Part shown: positions 27,135 through 35,712 of the stretch, one piece after another
Layout: each line of letters starts with the position of its first letter
Position numbering within the stretch: the stretch's first letter is position 1
NCBI RefSeq assembly: GCF_000515395.1
Contig: NZ_KI911782.1
Location: 597,090 to 661,089, forward strand
Length of the DNA stretch: 64,000 nucleotides
Source of the DNA: Jiangella gansuensis DSM 44835
GTDB lineage: Bacteria; Actinomycetota; Actinomycetes; Jiangellales; Jiangellaceae
Reading direction: 5' to 3'
Translations under genes and position numbers: made by a program
Notes under the pieces: generated by a model
Databases searched by the model: none
The model's input: only the letters and a program-made list of their open reading frames with translations
Told to the model about the DNA's origin: nothing

Positions 27135-28556
27135 TCAGGCGCTCGGTGCGAGTGGCAGCCGGATGGTGAAGGTCGTGCCGCCGGGGCCGGTGGTGAACGT
27201 GATGGTCCCGCGGTGACGCTTCTCGACGATGCGTTTGGCGTTGTCCAGGCCCAGCCCGCTGCCCTCGCCGATTGGCTTGGTGGTGACGAATGCCTCGAAC
27301 AGCCGGCCCTGGACTTCCTCCGGGATGCCGTGACCGTGGTCGGTGACGTCGACGACGGCCCAGTCGCCGTCGCGGTAGGTGCGTAGCTCCAGCAGCCCAT
27401 GGCCGTTCATCGCGTCGACGGCGTTGTCGATGAGGTTGGTCCACACCTGGTTCAGCTCGGCGGCGAACGCCGGCACCGGCGGGAGGGTGGTGTCGTAGTC
27501 GCGGCGCACGTCGACGTCGGCGAGCTTGTGTCCGAGCATCACCAGCGTGCTGTCGAGGCCGGGGTGCAGGTCGACCTCCTGGTGGGCCGCCTGGTCGAGG
27601 TGGGTGTACTGCTTGACGGAGGCGACCAGGGTGGAGATGCGGTTGGAGGCGTCCTCGACCTCGTCCATGAGCGCCTCGGTCTCCAGCGTGTAGCCGAGCC
27701 AGCGCAGCGCGGCGTCGAGGGAATCTCCCACCTCGGCGGCGACATCGTCGATGAAGGTGGTGTCGAGGCCGGCGGCGACGAACACCGATGCCAGGTCGAC
27801 CGCACCGTCGATGCCCAGGCCCTCGAGGTGGTCGGCCAGTTCGTCCTCGAGGTCGGTCTCCTGCAGCGGCGTGAGCGGGTCGCGTTTCTTCGACGCGATC
27901 TCGACGGCGCGTTCCTGGATCGTGATGAGCCGGGCGATCACCACCGGGTCCAACGTTCCCGAGGCGATCATGCCGAGCTTCTGCCGCATGTGCGCGACCC
28001 GGTCGCGCAGTTGCCCCGCGGCCCGGACGGTGGCCGCCGCCGGGTTGTTGAGCTCGTGCGCCAGGTTTGCCGACAACGTGCCCAGCTGGGCCAGGTGCTC
28101 GCGCTGGCGCACCGTCGCCTCGGTGGTGCGGATGCCCAGGTAAAGCCCGTCGAACAGGTGCACCGCCATCGGGAACCACTTGTGCACGAACGCGGCGAAC
28201 GCCTCAGCGGGAAAGTGCAGGAACCGGCAGTCGGTCACCGCGTGCAACGATGTCGGGTAGGCCGCGGCCGCGGCCGAGGTGGCGAACGCGCGGACCGCTC
28301 CCGCGTACGCACCGCGGTAGTCCGTCTCGTTGACGACGACCTCTTCGCCGTCGGCGTGCCGCACCAGCCGCAGGGTGCCGTCGAGCAGGACCCAGAGCGC
28401 CGTCGACGGTTCGCCGGCGCGGTAGACGGCGCTGCCGGCCGTATAGGCGCGGACGTCGCTGACCGCGACCACCTCGGACAGCTGCTCGGGGGTCATTCTT
28501 TCGAAGAGGAACAGCGTGCGCAGCTCCTCGACGTCGATCGGCATGCCGGTGGTCAC
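27135..28556 (-). CDS. Cyclic-nucleotide-binding-domain histidine kinase
   Basis: A protein of 473 residues, cytoplasmic. It has an N-terminal CNB/CRP-like sensor (about 15-140, LFLFERMTPEQLSEVV, AVYRAGEPSTALWVLLDG). A linker precedes a dimerisation helix with His 167 (LSANLAHELNNPAAA), a long helical insert and a HATPase_c domain (LIDNAVDAM, DHGHGIPEEV, GEGSGLGLDNAKRIV). The GTG at 28556 overlaps the upstream stop (GTGA) and has CTGGAGG ahead, so it is preferred to the ATG at 28544. It directly follows the receiver-reductase fusion gene, which offers an obvious phospho-acceptor. Known relatives pair CNB kinases with flavin reductases; the signal is unknown. Confidence 0.83.
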   Translation of the reverse strand: MTTGMPIDVEELRTLFLFERMTPEQLSEVVAVSDVRAYTAGSAVYRAGEPSTALWVLLDGTLRLVRHADGEEVVVNETDYRGAYAGAVRAFATSAAAAAYPTSLHAVTDCRFLHFPAEAFAAFVHKWFPMAVHLFDGLYLGIRTTEATVRQREHLAQLGTLSANLAHELNNPAAATVRAAGQLRDRVAHMRQKLGMIASGTLDPVVIARLITIQERAVEIASKKRDPLTPLQETDLEDELADHLEGLGIDGAVDLASVFVAAGLDTTFIDDVAAEVGDSLDAALRWLGYTLETEALMDEVEDASNRISTLVASVKQYTHLDQAAHQEVDLHPGLDSTLVMLGHKLADVDVRRDYDTTLPPVPAFAAELNQVWTNLIDNAVDAMNGHGLLELRTYRDGDWAVVDVTDHGHGIPEEVQGRLFEAFVTTKPIGEGSGLGLDNAKRIVEKRHRGTITFTTGPGGTTFTIRLPLAPSA

Positions 28557-30244
28557 GTCGCCTCCAGGTATTTGTGCACCAGCGTGACGGCCATGGCGCC
28601 CTCGCCGACGGCGGACGCGACGCGCTTCACCGACTCTGCGCGTACGTCGCCGGCGACGAAGACGCCCGGGACGCTGGACTCCAAGTGGTACGGCATGCGG
28701 GCGAGCGGCCACCCGCGCGGCGGGCGGCCGTCGTCGTCGAGCAGGGACGGGCCGGTGAGCAGGAAGCCACGCTCGTTGCGGGCGAACTGCTCGCCGAGCC
28801 AGCTGGTCGGTGGCTCGGCTCCGATGAACACGAACATGCGGGAGGCGGGCAGTGTCTCGGTGCCGCCGTCGCGGGTGTCGGTGACGACGATGCGCTCGAG
28901 CCGGCCGTCGCCCTCGGTGGCCGTCACTTCGGTGCAGGTGCGCACCTCGATGCGCGGGTCGGCCTCGATGCGCCCGACCAGGTATGCCGACATCCGCAGC
29001 CGCAGGTCGGGGCCGCGCACCAGCATGACGACGCGGTTGGCGTACCGGGCGAAGTGCAGCGCGGCCTGCCCCGCGGAGTTGGCCGCGCCGACGATGAAGA
29101 CGTCCTCACCCTTGCAGCCGGGAGCTTCGTGCGCGGACGCGCCGTAGTAGATGCCGCGCCCGGCGTGGTCGTCGGCGCCGGCGGCCGGCAGCCTGGACCA
29201 CCAGACGCCGGTGGCGATGACGACGGCGTGCGCGGTGACCTCGTGCCCGTCGTCGAAGCGGACCACCCGGCCCTCGCCCTGGGCGACGACGTCGACGGCG
29301 GCGGCCGCGGTGAGCATCTCGACGTCGAAGCGCACGGCTTGGTCGCGGGCACGCTGGGCGAGCTCGGCGCCGGAGACACCCTGCGGGAAGCCGAGATAGT
29401 TCTCGATCAGGCTGCTCCGGCCGGCCTGGCCGCCGACCCCGGCCCGGTCGACCAGCAGCGTGCGCAGCCCTTCGCTGGCGCCGTAGACCGCGGCACCCAA
29501 CCCCGCCGGCCCGCTGCCGATGACCACCAGGTCGTAGAGAGGGCTGCCCGCGGTGGTGGCCAGGCCGAGCCGCTCGGCGACGTCACGCAGCGGCGGGCAG
29601 GTGAGCACCACCCCGTCCGGCATGACGACGGCGGGCAGCGCGGTGTCGGAGATGCCCGCCGTTTCCTGCAGGGCGGAGCCCTCGGCGCCGCGCAGATGCC
29701 GGTACGGCACCTGGTTGCTGGTCAGGAACTCCTTGAGCCCCTGGGTTTCGGCAGACCACTGGTGACCCAGCAGTGTGACGCCTTCGAAGCCGGGCCGGCT
29801 GTCACGCGCCCAGCGCTCCAGTAGCTCGTCGAGTACCGGGTAGAGGTGTTCCTCCGGCGGGTCCCATGGTTTGACCAGGTAGTGGTCGAGGTCGACGTCG
29901 TTGACGGCACGGATGGCGGCGTCGGTGTCGGCGTAGGCGGTCAGCAGCACCCGTTTGGCCTGTGGGACGACGTCCATGGCCTGCTCGAGGAAATCGATGC
30001 CGCTCATACCGGGCATGCGGTAGTCGGCGAGGATCAGCGCGGTGGCCTCGCCTCGCAGGGTCAGCTCGCGCAGCACGTCCAGAGCGGCCCGGCCGCTCTC
30101 GGCGCGCACCACCCGATGGTCGCCGCCGTAGCGACGACGCAGGTCACGGGCGATCGCGCGGCTCACCGCGGGATCGTCCTCCACCGTGAGCAACACGGGT
30201 CCTCGGGCCACCGGCGCCTCCAGGCTGAATGGGTCGACGCCCAT
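28553..30244 (-). CDS. Response-regulator receiver fused to a thioredoxin-reductase-like flavoprotein
   Basis: A protein of 563 residues. A receiver domain (about 15-140, VEDD acidic pocket, phospho-acceptor Asp 74 in ILADYRMPGMSG, LVKPW) is followed by a thioredoxin/glutaredoxin-like segment (about 155-230). A two-dinucleotide-fold flavoprotein then begins at VVIGSGPAGLGAA (about 241). Both redox motifs are missing. The thioredoxin-like part has WSAE where CxxC is expected, and the reductase has YYGASAHEA where CATC should be. FAD and NAD(P)H sites look intact (GSGPAG, VGAANSAGQ, FVAGDV). It may be a phosphorylation-gated or redox-sensing NAD(P)H oxidase rather than a disulfide reductase (inference). 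The ATG at 30244 has GAGGGG upstream. Operon with the CNB kinase. Confidence 0.83.
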   Translation of the reverse strand: MGVDPFSLEAPVARGPVLLTVEDDPAVSRAIARDLRRRYGGDHRVVRAESGRAALDVLRELTLRGEATALILADYRMPGMSGIDFLEQAMDVVPQAKRVLLTAYADTDAAIRAVNDVDLDHYLVKPWDPPEEHLYPVLDELLERWARDSRPGFEGVTLLGHQWSAETQGLKEFLTSNQVPYRHLRGAEGSALQETAGISDTALPAVVMPDGVVLTCPPLRDVAERLGLATTAGSPLYDLVVIGSGPAGLGAAVYGASEGLRTLLVDRAGVGGQAGRSSLIENYLGFPQGVSGAELAQRARDQAVRFDVEMLTAAAAVDVVAQGEGRVVRFDDGHEVTAHAVVIATGVWWSRLPAAGADDHAGRGIYYGASAHEAPGCKGEDVFIVGAANSAGQAALHFARYANRVVMLVRGPDLRLRMSAYLVGRIEADPRIEVRTCTEVTATEGDGRLERIVVTDTRDGGTETLPASRMFVFIGAEPPTSWLGEQFARNERGFLLTGPSLLDDDGRPPRGWPLARMPYHLESSVPGVFVAGDVRAESVKRVASAVGEGAMAVTLVHKYLEAT

Positions 30245-30379
30245 TGTCACCCCTCGAGGCCGGATCTCCGCATGGTCGTCGGCAGTTCAGCCACCGGCCA
30301 TTCTTGTGACACTATTCGTGACAAAGCTGACATGGCCATGCCAGTTCCGAGTCATCCCCGGACCAAGGAGTGCCCTGAC

Positions 30380-31258
30380 ATGCAGCGAACTCTCGTGACC
30401 AGCGGACTCGCCCTCTCTGCCGTGATCGGCCTGGCCGCCGCCACCCCGGCGCTGGCCGCACCGGCCCAACCCGCCGCGAAGCCGGACCGCGTCGAGGTCG
30501 TCGACATCGCCCACCGCGGTTCCTCCGGGTCGGCGCCGGAGAACACGGTGGCGGCCATCGAGTACGCCGTCGCCCAGCGCTCCACCTTCGTCGAGGTGGA
30601 CGTGCAGCGCTCCGCCGACGGCGAGCTGGTGCTCATGCACGACACGACGCTGGCCCGGACGACGAACGTCGAGGAGGTCTTCCCGGACCGGGCGCCGTGG
30701 AACGTCGGCGACTTCACGCTCGCCGAGCTGAAGCAGCTCGACGCCGGTAGCTGGTTCTCCGACGACTTCGCCGGCGAGCCGGTGCCGACCCTGCGCGAGG
30801 GCGTCGAGGCGCTCGGCAACCGCACCGGCCTACTGCTGGAGTTCAAGGCGCCGGAGCTCTACCCGGGCATCGAGGCCGAGATCCACGAGGAGCTGGCGTC
30901 CATTCCCCGCTGGCTCGACCGGGCCCTGCGCAGCGGGCGCTACGTCGCACAGTCGTTCAACATCGACTCGATGCGCACCTACCACGAGATCGCCCCGGAG
31001 GTGCCGATCGGCCTGCTGTACGGCAGCCGGCCGAGCGACGAGGTGCTGGTCGAGGCGAGCGAGTGGGCCCAGCAGATCAACCCCAGCTACAGGGTCACAG
31101 ACCAGCAGCTGGTGGACCGGGTGCACGAGCTCGGCATGACCATCAGCGTCTACACCCTGAACACCGGGCAGCTGATGCGCCAGTTCTTGAACCTGGGTGT
31201 CGACGGCATCATCACGGACTACCCGGCGGTGCTGCACGACATCGTGAAGCTCGGCTGA
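30380..31258 (+). CDS. Secreted glycerophosphodiester phosphodiesterase
   Basis: A protein of 292 residues. The Sec signal peptide (about 1-27, ending ALAAPA) is followed by a GDPD TIM barrel with HRGSSGSAPENT, FVEVDVQRSADGELVLMHD and LLLEFKAPE. It hydrolyses glycerophosphodiesters from phospholipids or teichoic acids to glycerol-3-phosphate and an alcohol outside the cell. The ATG at 30380 has AAGGAG upstream. It stands alone between the receiver-reductase gene (divergent) and a terminator palindrome. It fits phosphate scavenging with the nearby phoD, though I see no clear PHO box before it. Confidence 0.9.
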   Translation: MQRTLVTSGLALSAVIGLAAATPALAAPAQPAAKPDRVEVVDIAHRGSSGSAPENTVAAIEYAVAQRSTFVEVDVQRSADGELVLMHDTTLARTTNVEEVFPDRAPWNVGDFTLAELKQLDAGSWFSDDFAGEPVPTLREGVEALGNRTGLLLEFKAPELYPGIEAEIHEELASIPRWLDRALRSGRYVAQSFNIDSMRTYHEIAPEVPIGLLYGSRPSDEVLVEASEWAQQINPSYRVTDQQLVDRVHELGMTISVYTLNTGQLMRQFLNLGVDGIITDYPAVLHDIVKLG

Positions 31259-31264
31259 CCACCC

Positions 31265-31317
31265 CATGGTCATGTTCCCTCGCGGACGCCAGGCGACCGC
31301 GAGGGAACATGACCATG
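31265..31317. repeat. Dispersed palindrome acting as a bidirectional terminator, copy 2
   Basis: Perfect 21-bp arms (31265-31285 and 31297-31317) with an 11-base loop and the core ATGTTCCCTC / GAGGGAACAT. It starts 6 bp after the GDPD stop and ends 4 bp before the stop of the convergent coiled-coil gene. Same family as the element at 12,359-12,413. Confidence 0.87.
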
Positions 31318-31321
31318 CAGT

Positions 31322-32257
31322 TCAGCCGAGTTCGCCCAGCCGCTGCTTGGCCGAACGCCGACGGCGGCGTGCCTGTTCGGCGTCGCGACGGGCTCGGTCG
31401 ACGTCGTCCTCGGACGACTCGACGTCGTCACGAGCCTCCTCGACCTCACGGCGGGCATCGGCCAGTTCCGCGGTGAGCCGCTCGACCGTCGCCTGGGCGT
31501 CCTCGAGCCGCTTGCGGTGCTCGTCGAGCTGGGCTTCCAGGTCGTCGAGCCGGTCTTCGGCCGCGTCGACGGCGTTCTCGGCCTCACTCAGCTCGTGTTC
31601 GGCGGCGGTCCGGTCGGCGGTCTCCTCGCCAGCCGACTCGGCGGCCTCGTCGTCGGAGGCCTGCGGTGACTCCTCCGCCGACCGTGCCGGGCGGCGGCCC
31701 GTCCGGGCGGTCTCGAGCCGCTGTCCTCGCGCCACCCGCGCCTCTGACAGCGAGATGACCTGAGCCGGCTCGTCGTCGTCGGCCACCGCACCGAAACCGA
31801 CATGCTGCAACGGGTGCGCGAGGTGGCCCGCGCGCAGCTCGTCGGCGGCGCGGGGGTCGGCGATGGCCGCCAGCAGGGTCTCGGTGAGACTCTCGATCAT
31901 CTCGACGCTGGGCTTCTGCCCGGCATCGCGGGCCAGCTTCCGCCCCTGCTTGACCAGACCGTCGACCAGTTCCTTGCGGCGCCCGGTGAGGTCGCGCAGC
32001 CGGTCGCCGTCCATGGACGACATCGCCCGGCGCATCTCCCCGCCGAGTTCGGCCAGCTCCGCGACCTCGTCGGAGCGTTCCCTGGCCACCTGGTTGGCCA
32101 GCCACGCCGCCAAGGTCGGTTTGCGCAGCGCCTTGATCCGGGCCGCGACCTCTGCCTCGCCCTCACCCTTTGCCTGCTTGGCCAGGCCGTTGCGGGCTTC
32201 GACGAACTCTTCGGGCAGCAGCGCGTACAGCTGGTCCGCCGCTTCGTCGAGATTCAT
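31322..32257 (-). CDS. Coiled-coil hypothetical protein
   Basis: A protein of 311 residues, soluble. A conserved-looking helical N-terminus (MNLDEAADQLYALLPEEFVE ... LRKPTLAAWLANQVARER) spans about 1-140. A low-complexity Glu/Ala/Asp-rich middle precedes a long coiled coil (about 205-310) ending in an Arg/Lys-rich segment (ARRRRRSAKQRLGELG). I do not recognise the function; similar actinobacterial proteins are annotated as hypothetical. It lies 10 bp after the DUF2630 gene, probably in the same operon. A nucleoid or envelope scaffold role is conceivable but unsupported. Confidence 0.75.
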   Translation of the reverse strand: MNLDEAADQLYALLPEEFVEARNGLAKQAKGEGEAEVAARIKALRKPTLAAWLANQVARERSDEVAELAELGGEMRRAMSSMDGDRLRDLTGRRKELVDGLVKQGRKLARDAGQKPSVEMIESLTETLLAAIADPRAADELRAGHLAHPLQHVGFGAVADDDEPAQVISLSEARVARGQRLETARTGRRPARSAEESPQASDDEAAESAGEETADRTAAEHELSEAENAVDAAEDRLDDLEAQLDEHRKRLEDAQATVERLTAELADARREVEEARDDVESSEDDVDRARRDAEQARRRRRSAKQRLGELG

Positions 32258-32267
32258 GCCCGGGCCG

Positions 32268-32513
32268 TTACTGCAGGTACTTCTCGACCTCGTCGACCGG
32301 CCGCGGCGTAGCCTCGTCCGGGTCCTGCCCGGCCTCGGCGCGGGCGCGGCGCTGCCGCAGCAGATCCCAGCACTGGTCGAGCTGCTCCTCGACGCTGCGG
32401 AGGCGAGCCTGCTCCTCGTCGGTGGAGATCTCGCCGGCCTGCAGCCGGTCGCGCAGCTGCCGTTCGTCCTCGACGAGGTGCTGGATCCTGGCCAGGATGT
32501 CGGTCTCTGCCAT
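32268..32513 (-). CDS. DUF2630 family protein
   Basis: A protein of 81 residues. ILARIQHLVEDERQLRDRL and LDQCWDLLRQRRARAEAGQD followed by VDEVEKYLQ are the DUF2630 signature. A small helical protein of unknown function found across actinobacteria. First gene of a leftward pair with the coiled-coil protein and divergent from the EEP-family enzyme 72 bp away. Confidence 0.88.
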   Translation of the reverse strand: MAETDILARIQHLVEDERQLRDRLQAGEISTDEEQARLRSVEEQLDQCWDLLRQRRARAEAGQDPDEATPRPVDEVEKYLQ

Positions 32514-32585
32514 GTCTCACTCCGGGGAGGCGCTCGGCGTTCGCTGACCCTGCCGAGCATAGGACCAACCGGTAGCGTCGGCGCC

Positions 32586-33536
32586 ATGGTCGTCATCGGC
32601 ACGTGGAACCTGGAGAACCTGTTCCGGCCCGGCGACGAGTCGGGCCGCCCACCGGACGACGCGGCCTACGAGGCCAAGCTCGACGCGCTGGCCGGCACCA
32701 TCGACCGCATCGCGCCGGACGTCCTGGGCGTGCAGGAGGTCGGCGAGACCGCGGCGCTGGGCGACCTGGTGGCCCGCCTCGACGGCCGCTGGAGCACGCA
32801 CCTGTCGGAGCATCCGGACAGCCGCGGCATCCGAGTCGGTGTGCTGTCCCGGCTGCCGGTCGAGGAGACGGAGGACCTCAGCGCGTTCGCCCCGGGCGTC
32901 GGGCCGGTACGGGCCACCGACGGCGGCGCCCTCACCGAGGAGATGGGTCGTGGGGCACTGCGGGCCCGGGTCCGCACCGCCGCCGGCGAGCGGGTGGACG
33001 TCGTCACCTGCCACCTCAAGTCGAAGCTGCTCAGCTATCCGGGCGGCCGGTTCAACCCGCGCGACGAGTCCGAACGCGCCCGGTACGGCGCCTACGCCCT
33101 GTACCGGCGCGCTGCCGAGGCGGCCACCGTCCGCGACTGGGCCAACACACTGCTCGACGGTGACGGTGAGCGCCGGGCAGTGGTGGTCTGCGGCGACCTC
33201 AACGACGAGCCGGCCGCGGCGACCACCCAGATCCTGCTCGGCCCGGGTGGATCGGAGATCGGCACGCCCGGCGCGGACCGCCCCGACCAGGGCGACGCGT
33301 GGCGCCTGTGGAACACCGCGCCGCTGATCCCGGAGGAGCGCCGCTACAGCCGCGTCTACCGTGGCCGCGGCGAACTGATCGACCACGTGCTGGTGTCGCA
33401 TCGGCTGCTGGGGCGGATCGAGAAGGCCGACAGCGTGATCGACCGCGGCCTGCCCTCGGTCACCGACGACCCTCGGGTCCGAGCGGCGGCCGCCGACTCC
33501 GACCACGCCCCCGTGGTGGCGACGTTCACCGACTGA
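32586..33536 (+). CDS. Endonuclease/exonuclease/phosphatase (EEP) family protein
   Basis: A protein of 316 residues. It carries the full EEP catalytic set in order: TWNLENLF (Asn), GVQEVGE (Glu metal ligand), VTCHLKSK (His), CGDLNDEP (Asp/Asn) and SDHAPVVATF (Asp-His). No signal peptide, so it is cytoplasmic. The family includes Mg-dependent nucleases and phosphodiesterases, and the substrate cannot be read from the sequence. The ATG at 32586 is the first start that does not run into the divergent DUF2630 gene. A gene relic lies 45 bp downstream. Confidence 0.86.
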   Translation: MVVIGTWNLENLFRPGDESGRPPDDAAYEAKLDALAGTIDRIAPDVLGVQEVGETAALGDLVARLDGRWSTHLSEHPDSRGIRVGVLSRLPVEETEDLSAFAPGVGPVRATDGGALTEEMGRGALRARVRTAAGERVDVVTCHLKSKLLSYPGGRFNPRDESERARYGAYALYRRAAEAATVRDWANTLLDGDGERRAVVVCGDLNDEPAAATTQILLGPGGSEIGTPGADRPDQGDAWRLWNTAPLIPEERRYSRVYRGRGELIDHVLVSHRLLGRIEKADSVIDRGLPSVTDDPRVRAAAADSDHAPVVATFTD

Positions 33537-33581
33537 TCACCGGGGTTCAGCCGGCGGTGACGGCACCAGCAGAATGCTGAG

Positions 33582-33794
33582 ATGACAGGTGCCCCAGAGC
33601 CACACGTCGGCGACGCGTTCGGCCGGATCCTGCAGCGCAGCTGGCGTTCCGGCGCCCGCCCCGGCGAAGTCTCACCGTCATCGAGCGCGACGACGCAGCC
33701 GCGGTTCCGGACGTTGGTCGCAGGCACTGCCTGGACGGTCCGCGCCGTGCATCAGGACGGTGCCGGCTACGCGGTCCGGCTGGTGCGGGCGTAG
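33582..33794 (+). pseudogene. Possible relic of a SAM-dependent methyltransferase
   Basis: As an intact frame it would code for 70 residues. The first part (MTGAPEPHVGDAFGRILQ ... GARPGE) is followed in another frame (from 33671) by LTVIERDDAAAVPD; 'VIERDD' after such a start recalls the N-terminus of a common actinobacterial methyltransferase family. The last part, back in the first frame (GTAWTVRAVHQDGAGYAVRL), could be the C-terminus of the same family. The middle, about 200 codons, is missing. Alternatively it is a real 70-residue gene: third-position GC is high, but there is no good ribosome site. It overlaps the surE 3' end by 28 bp. Confidence 0.4.
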
Positions 33795-34621
33795 CCGCTG
33801 CCGCCCTCGGAGCCGCCCACGGCGAGGCCGGCGAGTTCGTCGAGAGGGGGCCGGTCGGTCTCGCGTACTGACTGGATCGCGGTGACGACGGCGTAGCCCT
33901 CGGCCAGTAGGGCGGCGTCGCTGCCGGGTGTCGGGTCCTCGGAGTTGTCGGCGACGGTCAGCCGGATGTCGCCCTCGGTGTGCTCGGTCATGGTGGTCTG
34001 CACGATGCCGAACTCGGCCAGCGGGGCGACGCGTAGGCCAGCCAGGGCTTCGTCGTCGACGTCGGGAACGTTGAGGTTGAGGACGGTCCCGGCGGGTTGG
34101 CGGGCCAGGAACGGGATGACGCGGCAGGCGACCCGCGCGGCGGTGTCCCAGTGCGGCTCCGCGGCCGGCCGCTCGATCTCCCATTCGACCTCGAGCCCGA
34201 CATCGAGCGAGACCGCCAGGCCACGGGCGCCGTTGACCCCGGCCGTGAGGGCCGCACCGACCGTGCCGGAGTGCAGAATGACCTGTCCGAGGTTGGCGCC
34301 GTGATTGATTCCCGACAGCACCAGGTCCGGCCGCTCACCGAACGCGCCGTGCGCCGCGATCAGCGAGATCAGCGCGGGCGCCGCTCCGACGGCGTAGGCG
34401 GGCAGGCCCTCCAGTCCTGCGATCTCGCGCTCGCGGACGGTGATGCGGTCGCGGCTCTCGACCCCGGCGATGATCGAGGCACTGGCGCCGCTGGACTGCT
34501 CGGCCGGCGCGGCCACCACCACTTCGAGCCCGGAGTCGCGGGCCGCCGCGGCCAGCCGGTGCAGTCCGGGCGAGTCGATGCCGTCGTCGTTGGTGACGAG
34601 GGCGCGCAGTGGCCGGCTCAC
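33767..34621 (-). CDS. surE: 5'/3'-nucleotidase SurE
   Basis: A protein of 284 residues. LVTNDDGIDSPG with the metal-binding Asp-Asp pair, QSSGASASI, and SGINHGANLGQVILHSGTVG are the SurE hallmarks. It dephosphorylates nucleoside monophosphates and some other phosphate esters and is linked to stationary-phase survival. About 15 extra C-terminal residues (GGSEGGSGYARTSRTA) extend past the usual end into the neighbouring relic. The GTG start overlaps the stop of the PfkB-family kinase (GTGA), so the two are coupled. Confidence 0.92.
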   Translation of the reverse strand: MSRPLRALVTNDDGIDSPGLHRLAAAARDSGLEVVVAAPAEQSSGASASIIAGVESRDRITVREREIAGLEGLPAYAVGAAPALISLIAAHGAFGERPDLVLSGINHGANLGQVILHSGTVGAALTAGVNGARGLAVSLDVGLEVEWEIERPAAEPHWDTAARVACRVIPFLARQPAGTVLNLNVPDVDDEALAGLRVAPLAEFGIVQTTMTEHTEGDIRLTVADNSEDPTPGSDAALLAEGYAVVTAIQSVRETDRPPLDELAGLAVGGSEGGSGYARTSRTA

Positions 34622-35616
34622 GACCCGCGGGCCCGCTCTGCCAGATCCTGGGGCGTCACTTTCGCAGAGGACCCGCGCGCGGACGACCCCAGCGCCGTCA
34701 CCGTCACCAGTTCGCGCAGCTTCAGCACGGCTTCGACGTCGCCGGTGCCCAAGCCGTGCCGGGTGACGTTGAGCATGCCCGCCGCAGCGCCCAGCCGCAC
34801 TGCCTCATCGAGGCTTCCGCCCTTCGCCAACGTGGCCGCCACCCCCGCCGTGAGCGAATCGCCGGCGCCGTGGGAGTCGGCCGCCTGCAACCGGGGCATC
34901 CGGACTTCGCTGACGGTGTCGCCGGCGAGCAGCAGCAGCGGCTCGTCCGCGCGGGTGACGACGACGTTGTCCGCACCCTCGTCCTGGAGGGTGTGCATGG
35001 CCTTCACGATGGAGTCCTGGTCGGTGTCGGTGATTCGGCCGTCTTCGAGGAGTTCCTCGTGGCTGACCTTCAGCACGGTGACGCCACCGGCCAGGACGGC
35101 GGCGAGCCGTTCGCCGGCGAGGTCGGCGATCACCGGGCGCCCTACCGCCCGCAGGTCCGCCGCGAGCCGGCGATACGCGTCCGGCGGAACGGCGTCGTGC
35201 TGCGTGTGTTGGTCCGACGGTCCGCTGAGGACCACCGCGCCGGCGTCGATACCGGCACTGAGCGTCAACCCGTAGAGCTCGTCCAGCTCGTGCCGGGTGA
35301 GCGGAGTGGCCGGCGCCTCGGCGATCTCCTGCCGGTCGCCGTCGCGCCGGTCGTGCACGTATGCGCCATTGTGCCCGGTGCCCTGCACCGCACGGACGGT
35401 GACACCCTCGTCCTCGATCAGGTGCCGCAGCACGGTCCCGCTCTCGCCGCCGAGCACCGAGCACATGGTGACCGGCGCGCCCAGCGTGACCAGCATCCTG
35501 GCCTGCCAGACGCCCTGGCTACCGGCATGCAGGTGGATGTCCGGCTCGCCGCCCTGCTCCTCGATGGTCACGGTGAGCACCGGCAACGGCGCGAACAGCA
35601 CGACCTCCGATGACAT
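34618..35616 (-). CDS. PfkB/ribokinase-family carbohydrate kinase, 1-phosphofructokinase-like
   Basis: A protein of 332 residues. The C-terminal PfkB signature ADSHGAGDSLTAGVAA contains the catalytic Asp, and the N-terminal half fits the sugar/tagatose/1-phosphofructokinase branch (LTVTIEEQGGEPDIHLHAGS, LGGESGTVLRHLIEDEGV). It phosphorylates a sugar or sugar phosphate; the substrate is not certain. The ATG at 35616 has GGAAGGATC upstream. Translationally coupled to surE, which could imply balancing a phosphorylated metabolite with a phosphatase. Confidence 0.85.
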   Translation of the reverse strand: MSSEVVLFAPLPVLTVTIEEQGGEPDIHLHAGSQGVWQARMLVTLGAPVTMCSVLGGESGTVLRHLIEDEGVTVRAVQGTGHNGAYVHDRRDGDRQEIAEAPATPLTRHELDELYGLTLSAGIDAGAVVLSGPSDQHTQHDAVPPDAYRRLAADLRAVGRPVIADLAGERLAAVLAGGVTVLKVSHEELLEDGRITDTDQDSIVKAMHTLQDEGADNVVVTRADEPLLLLAGDTVSEVRMPRLQAADSHGAGDSLTAGVAATLAKGGSLDEAVRLGAAAGMLNVTRHGLGTGDVEAVLKLRELVTVTALGSSARGSSAKVTPQDLAERARGS

Positions 35617-35712
35617 GTGGATCCTTCCGATCGCCGAACCATGCCTCCCGCCCGTACCCACCGGAGCGCCTCGCCATGCCCACCGGCCCGAACCCAGCGC
35701 AGGTGGGCGGGC

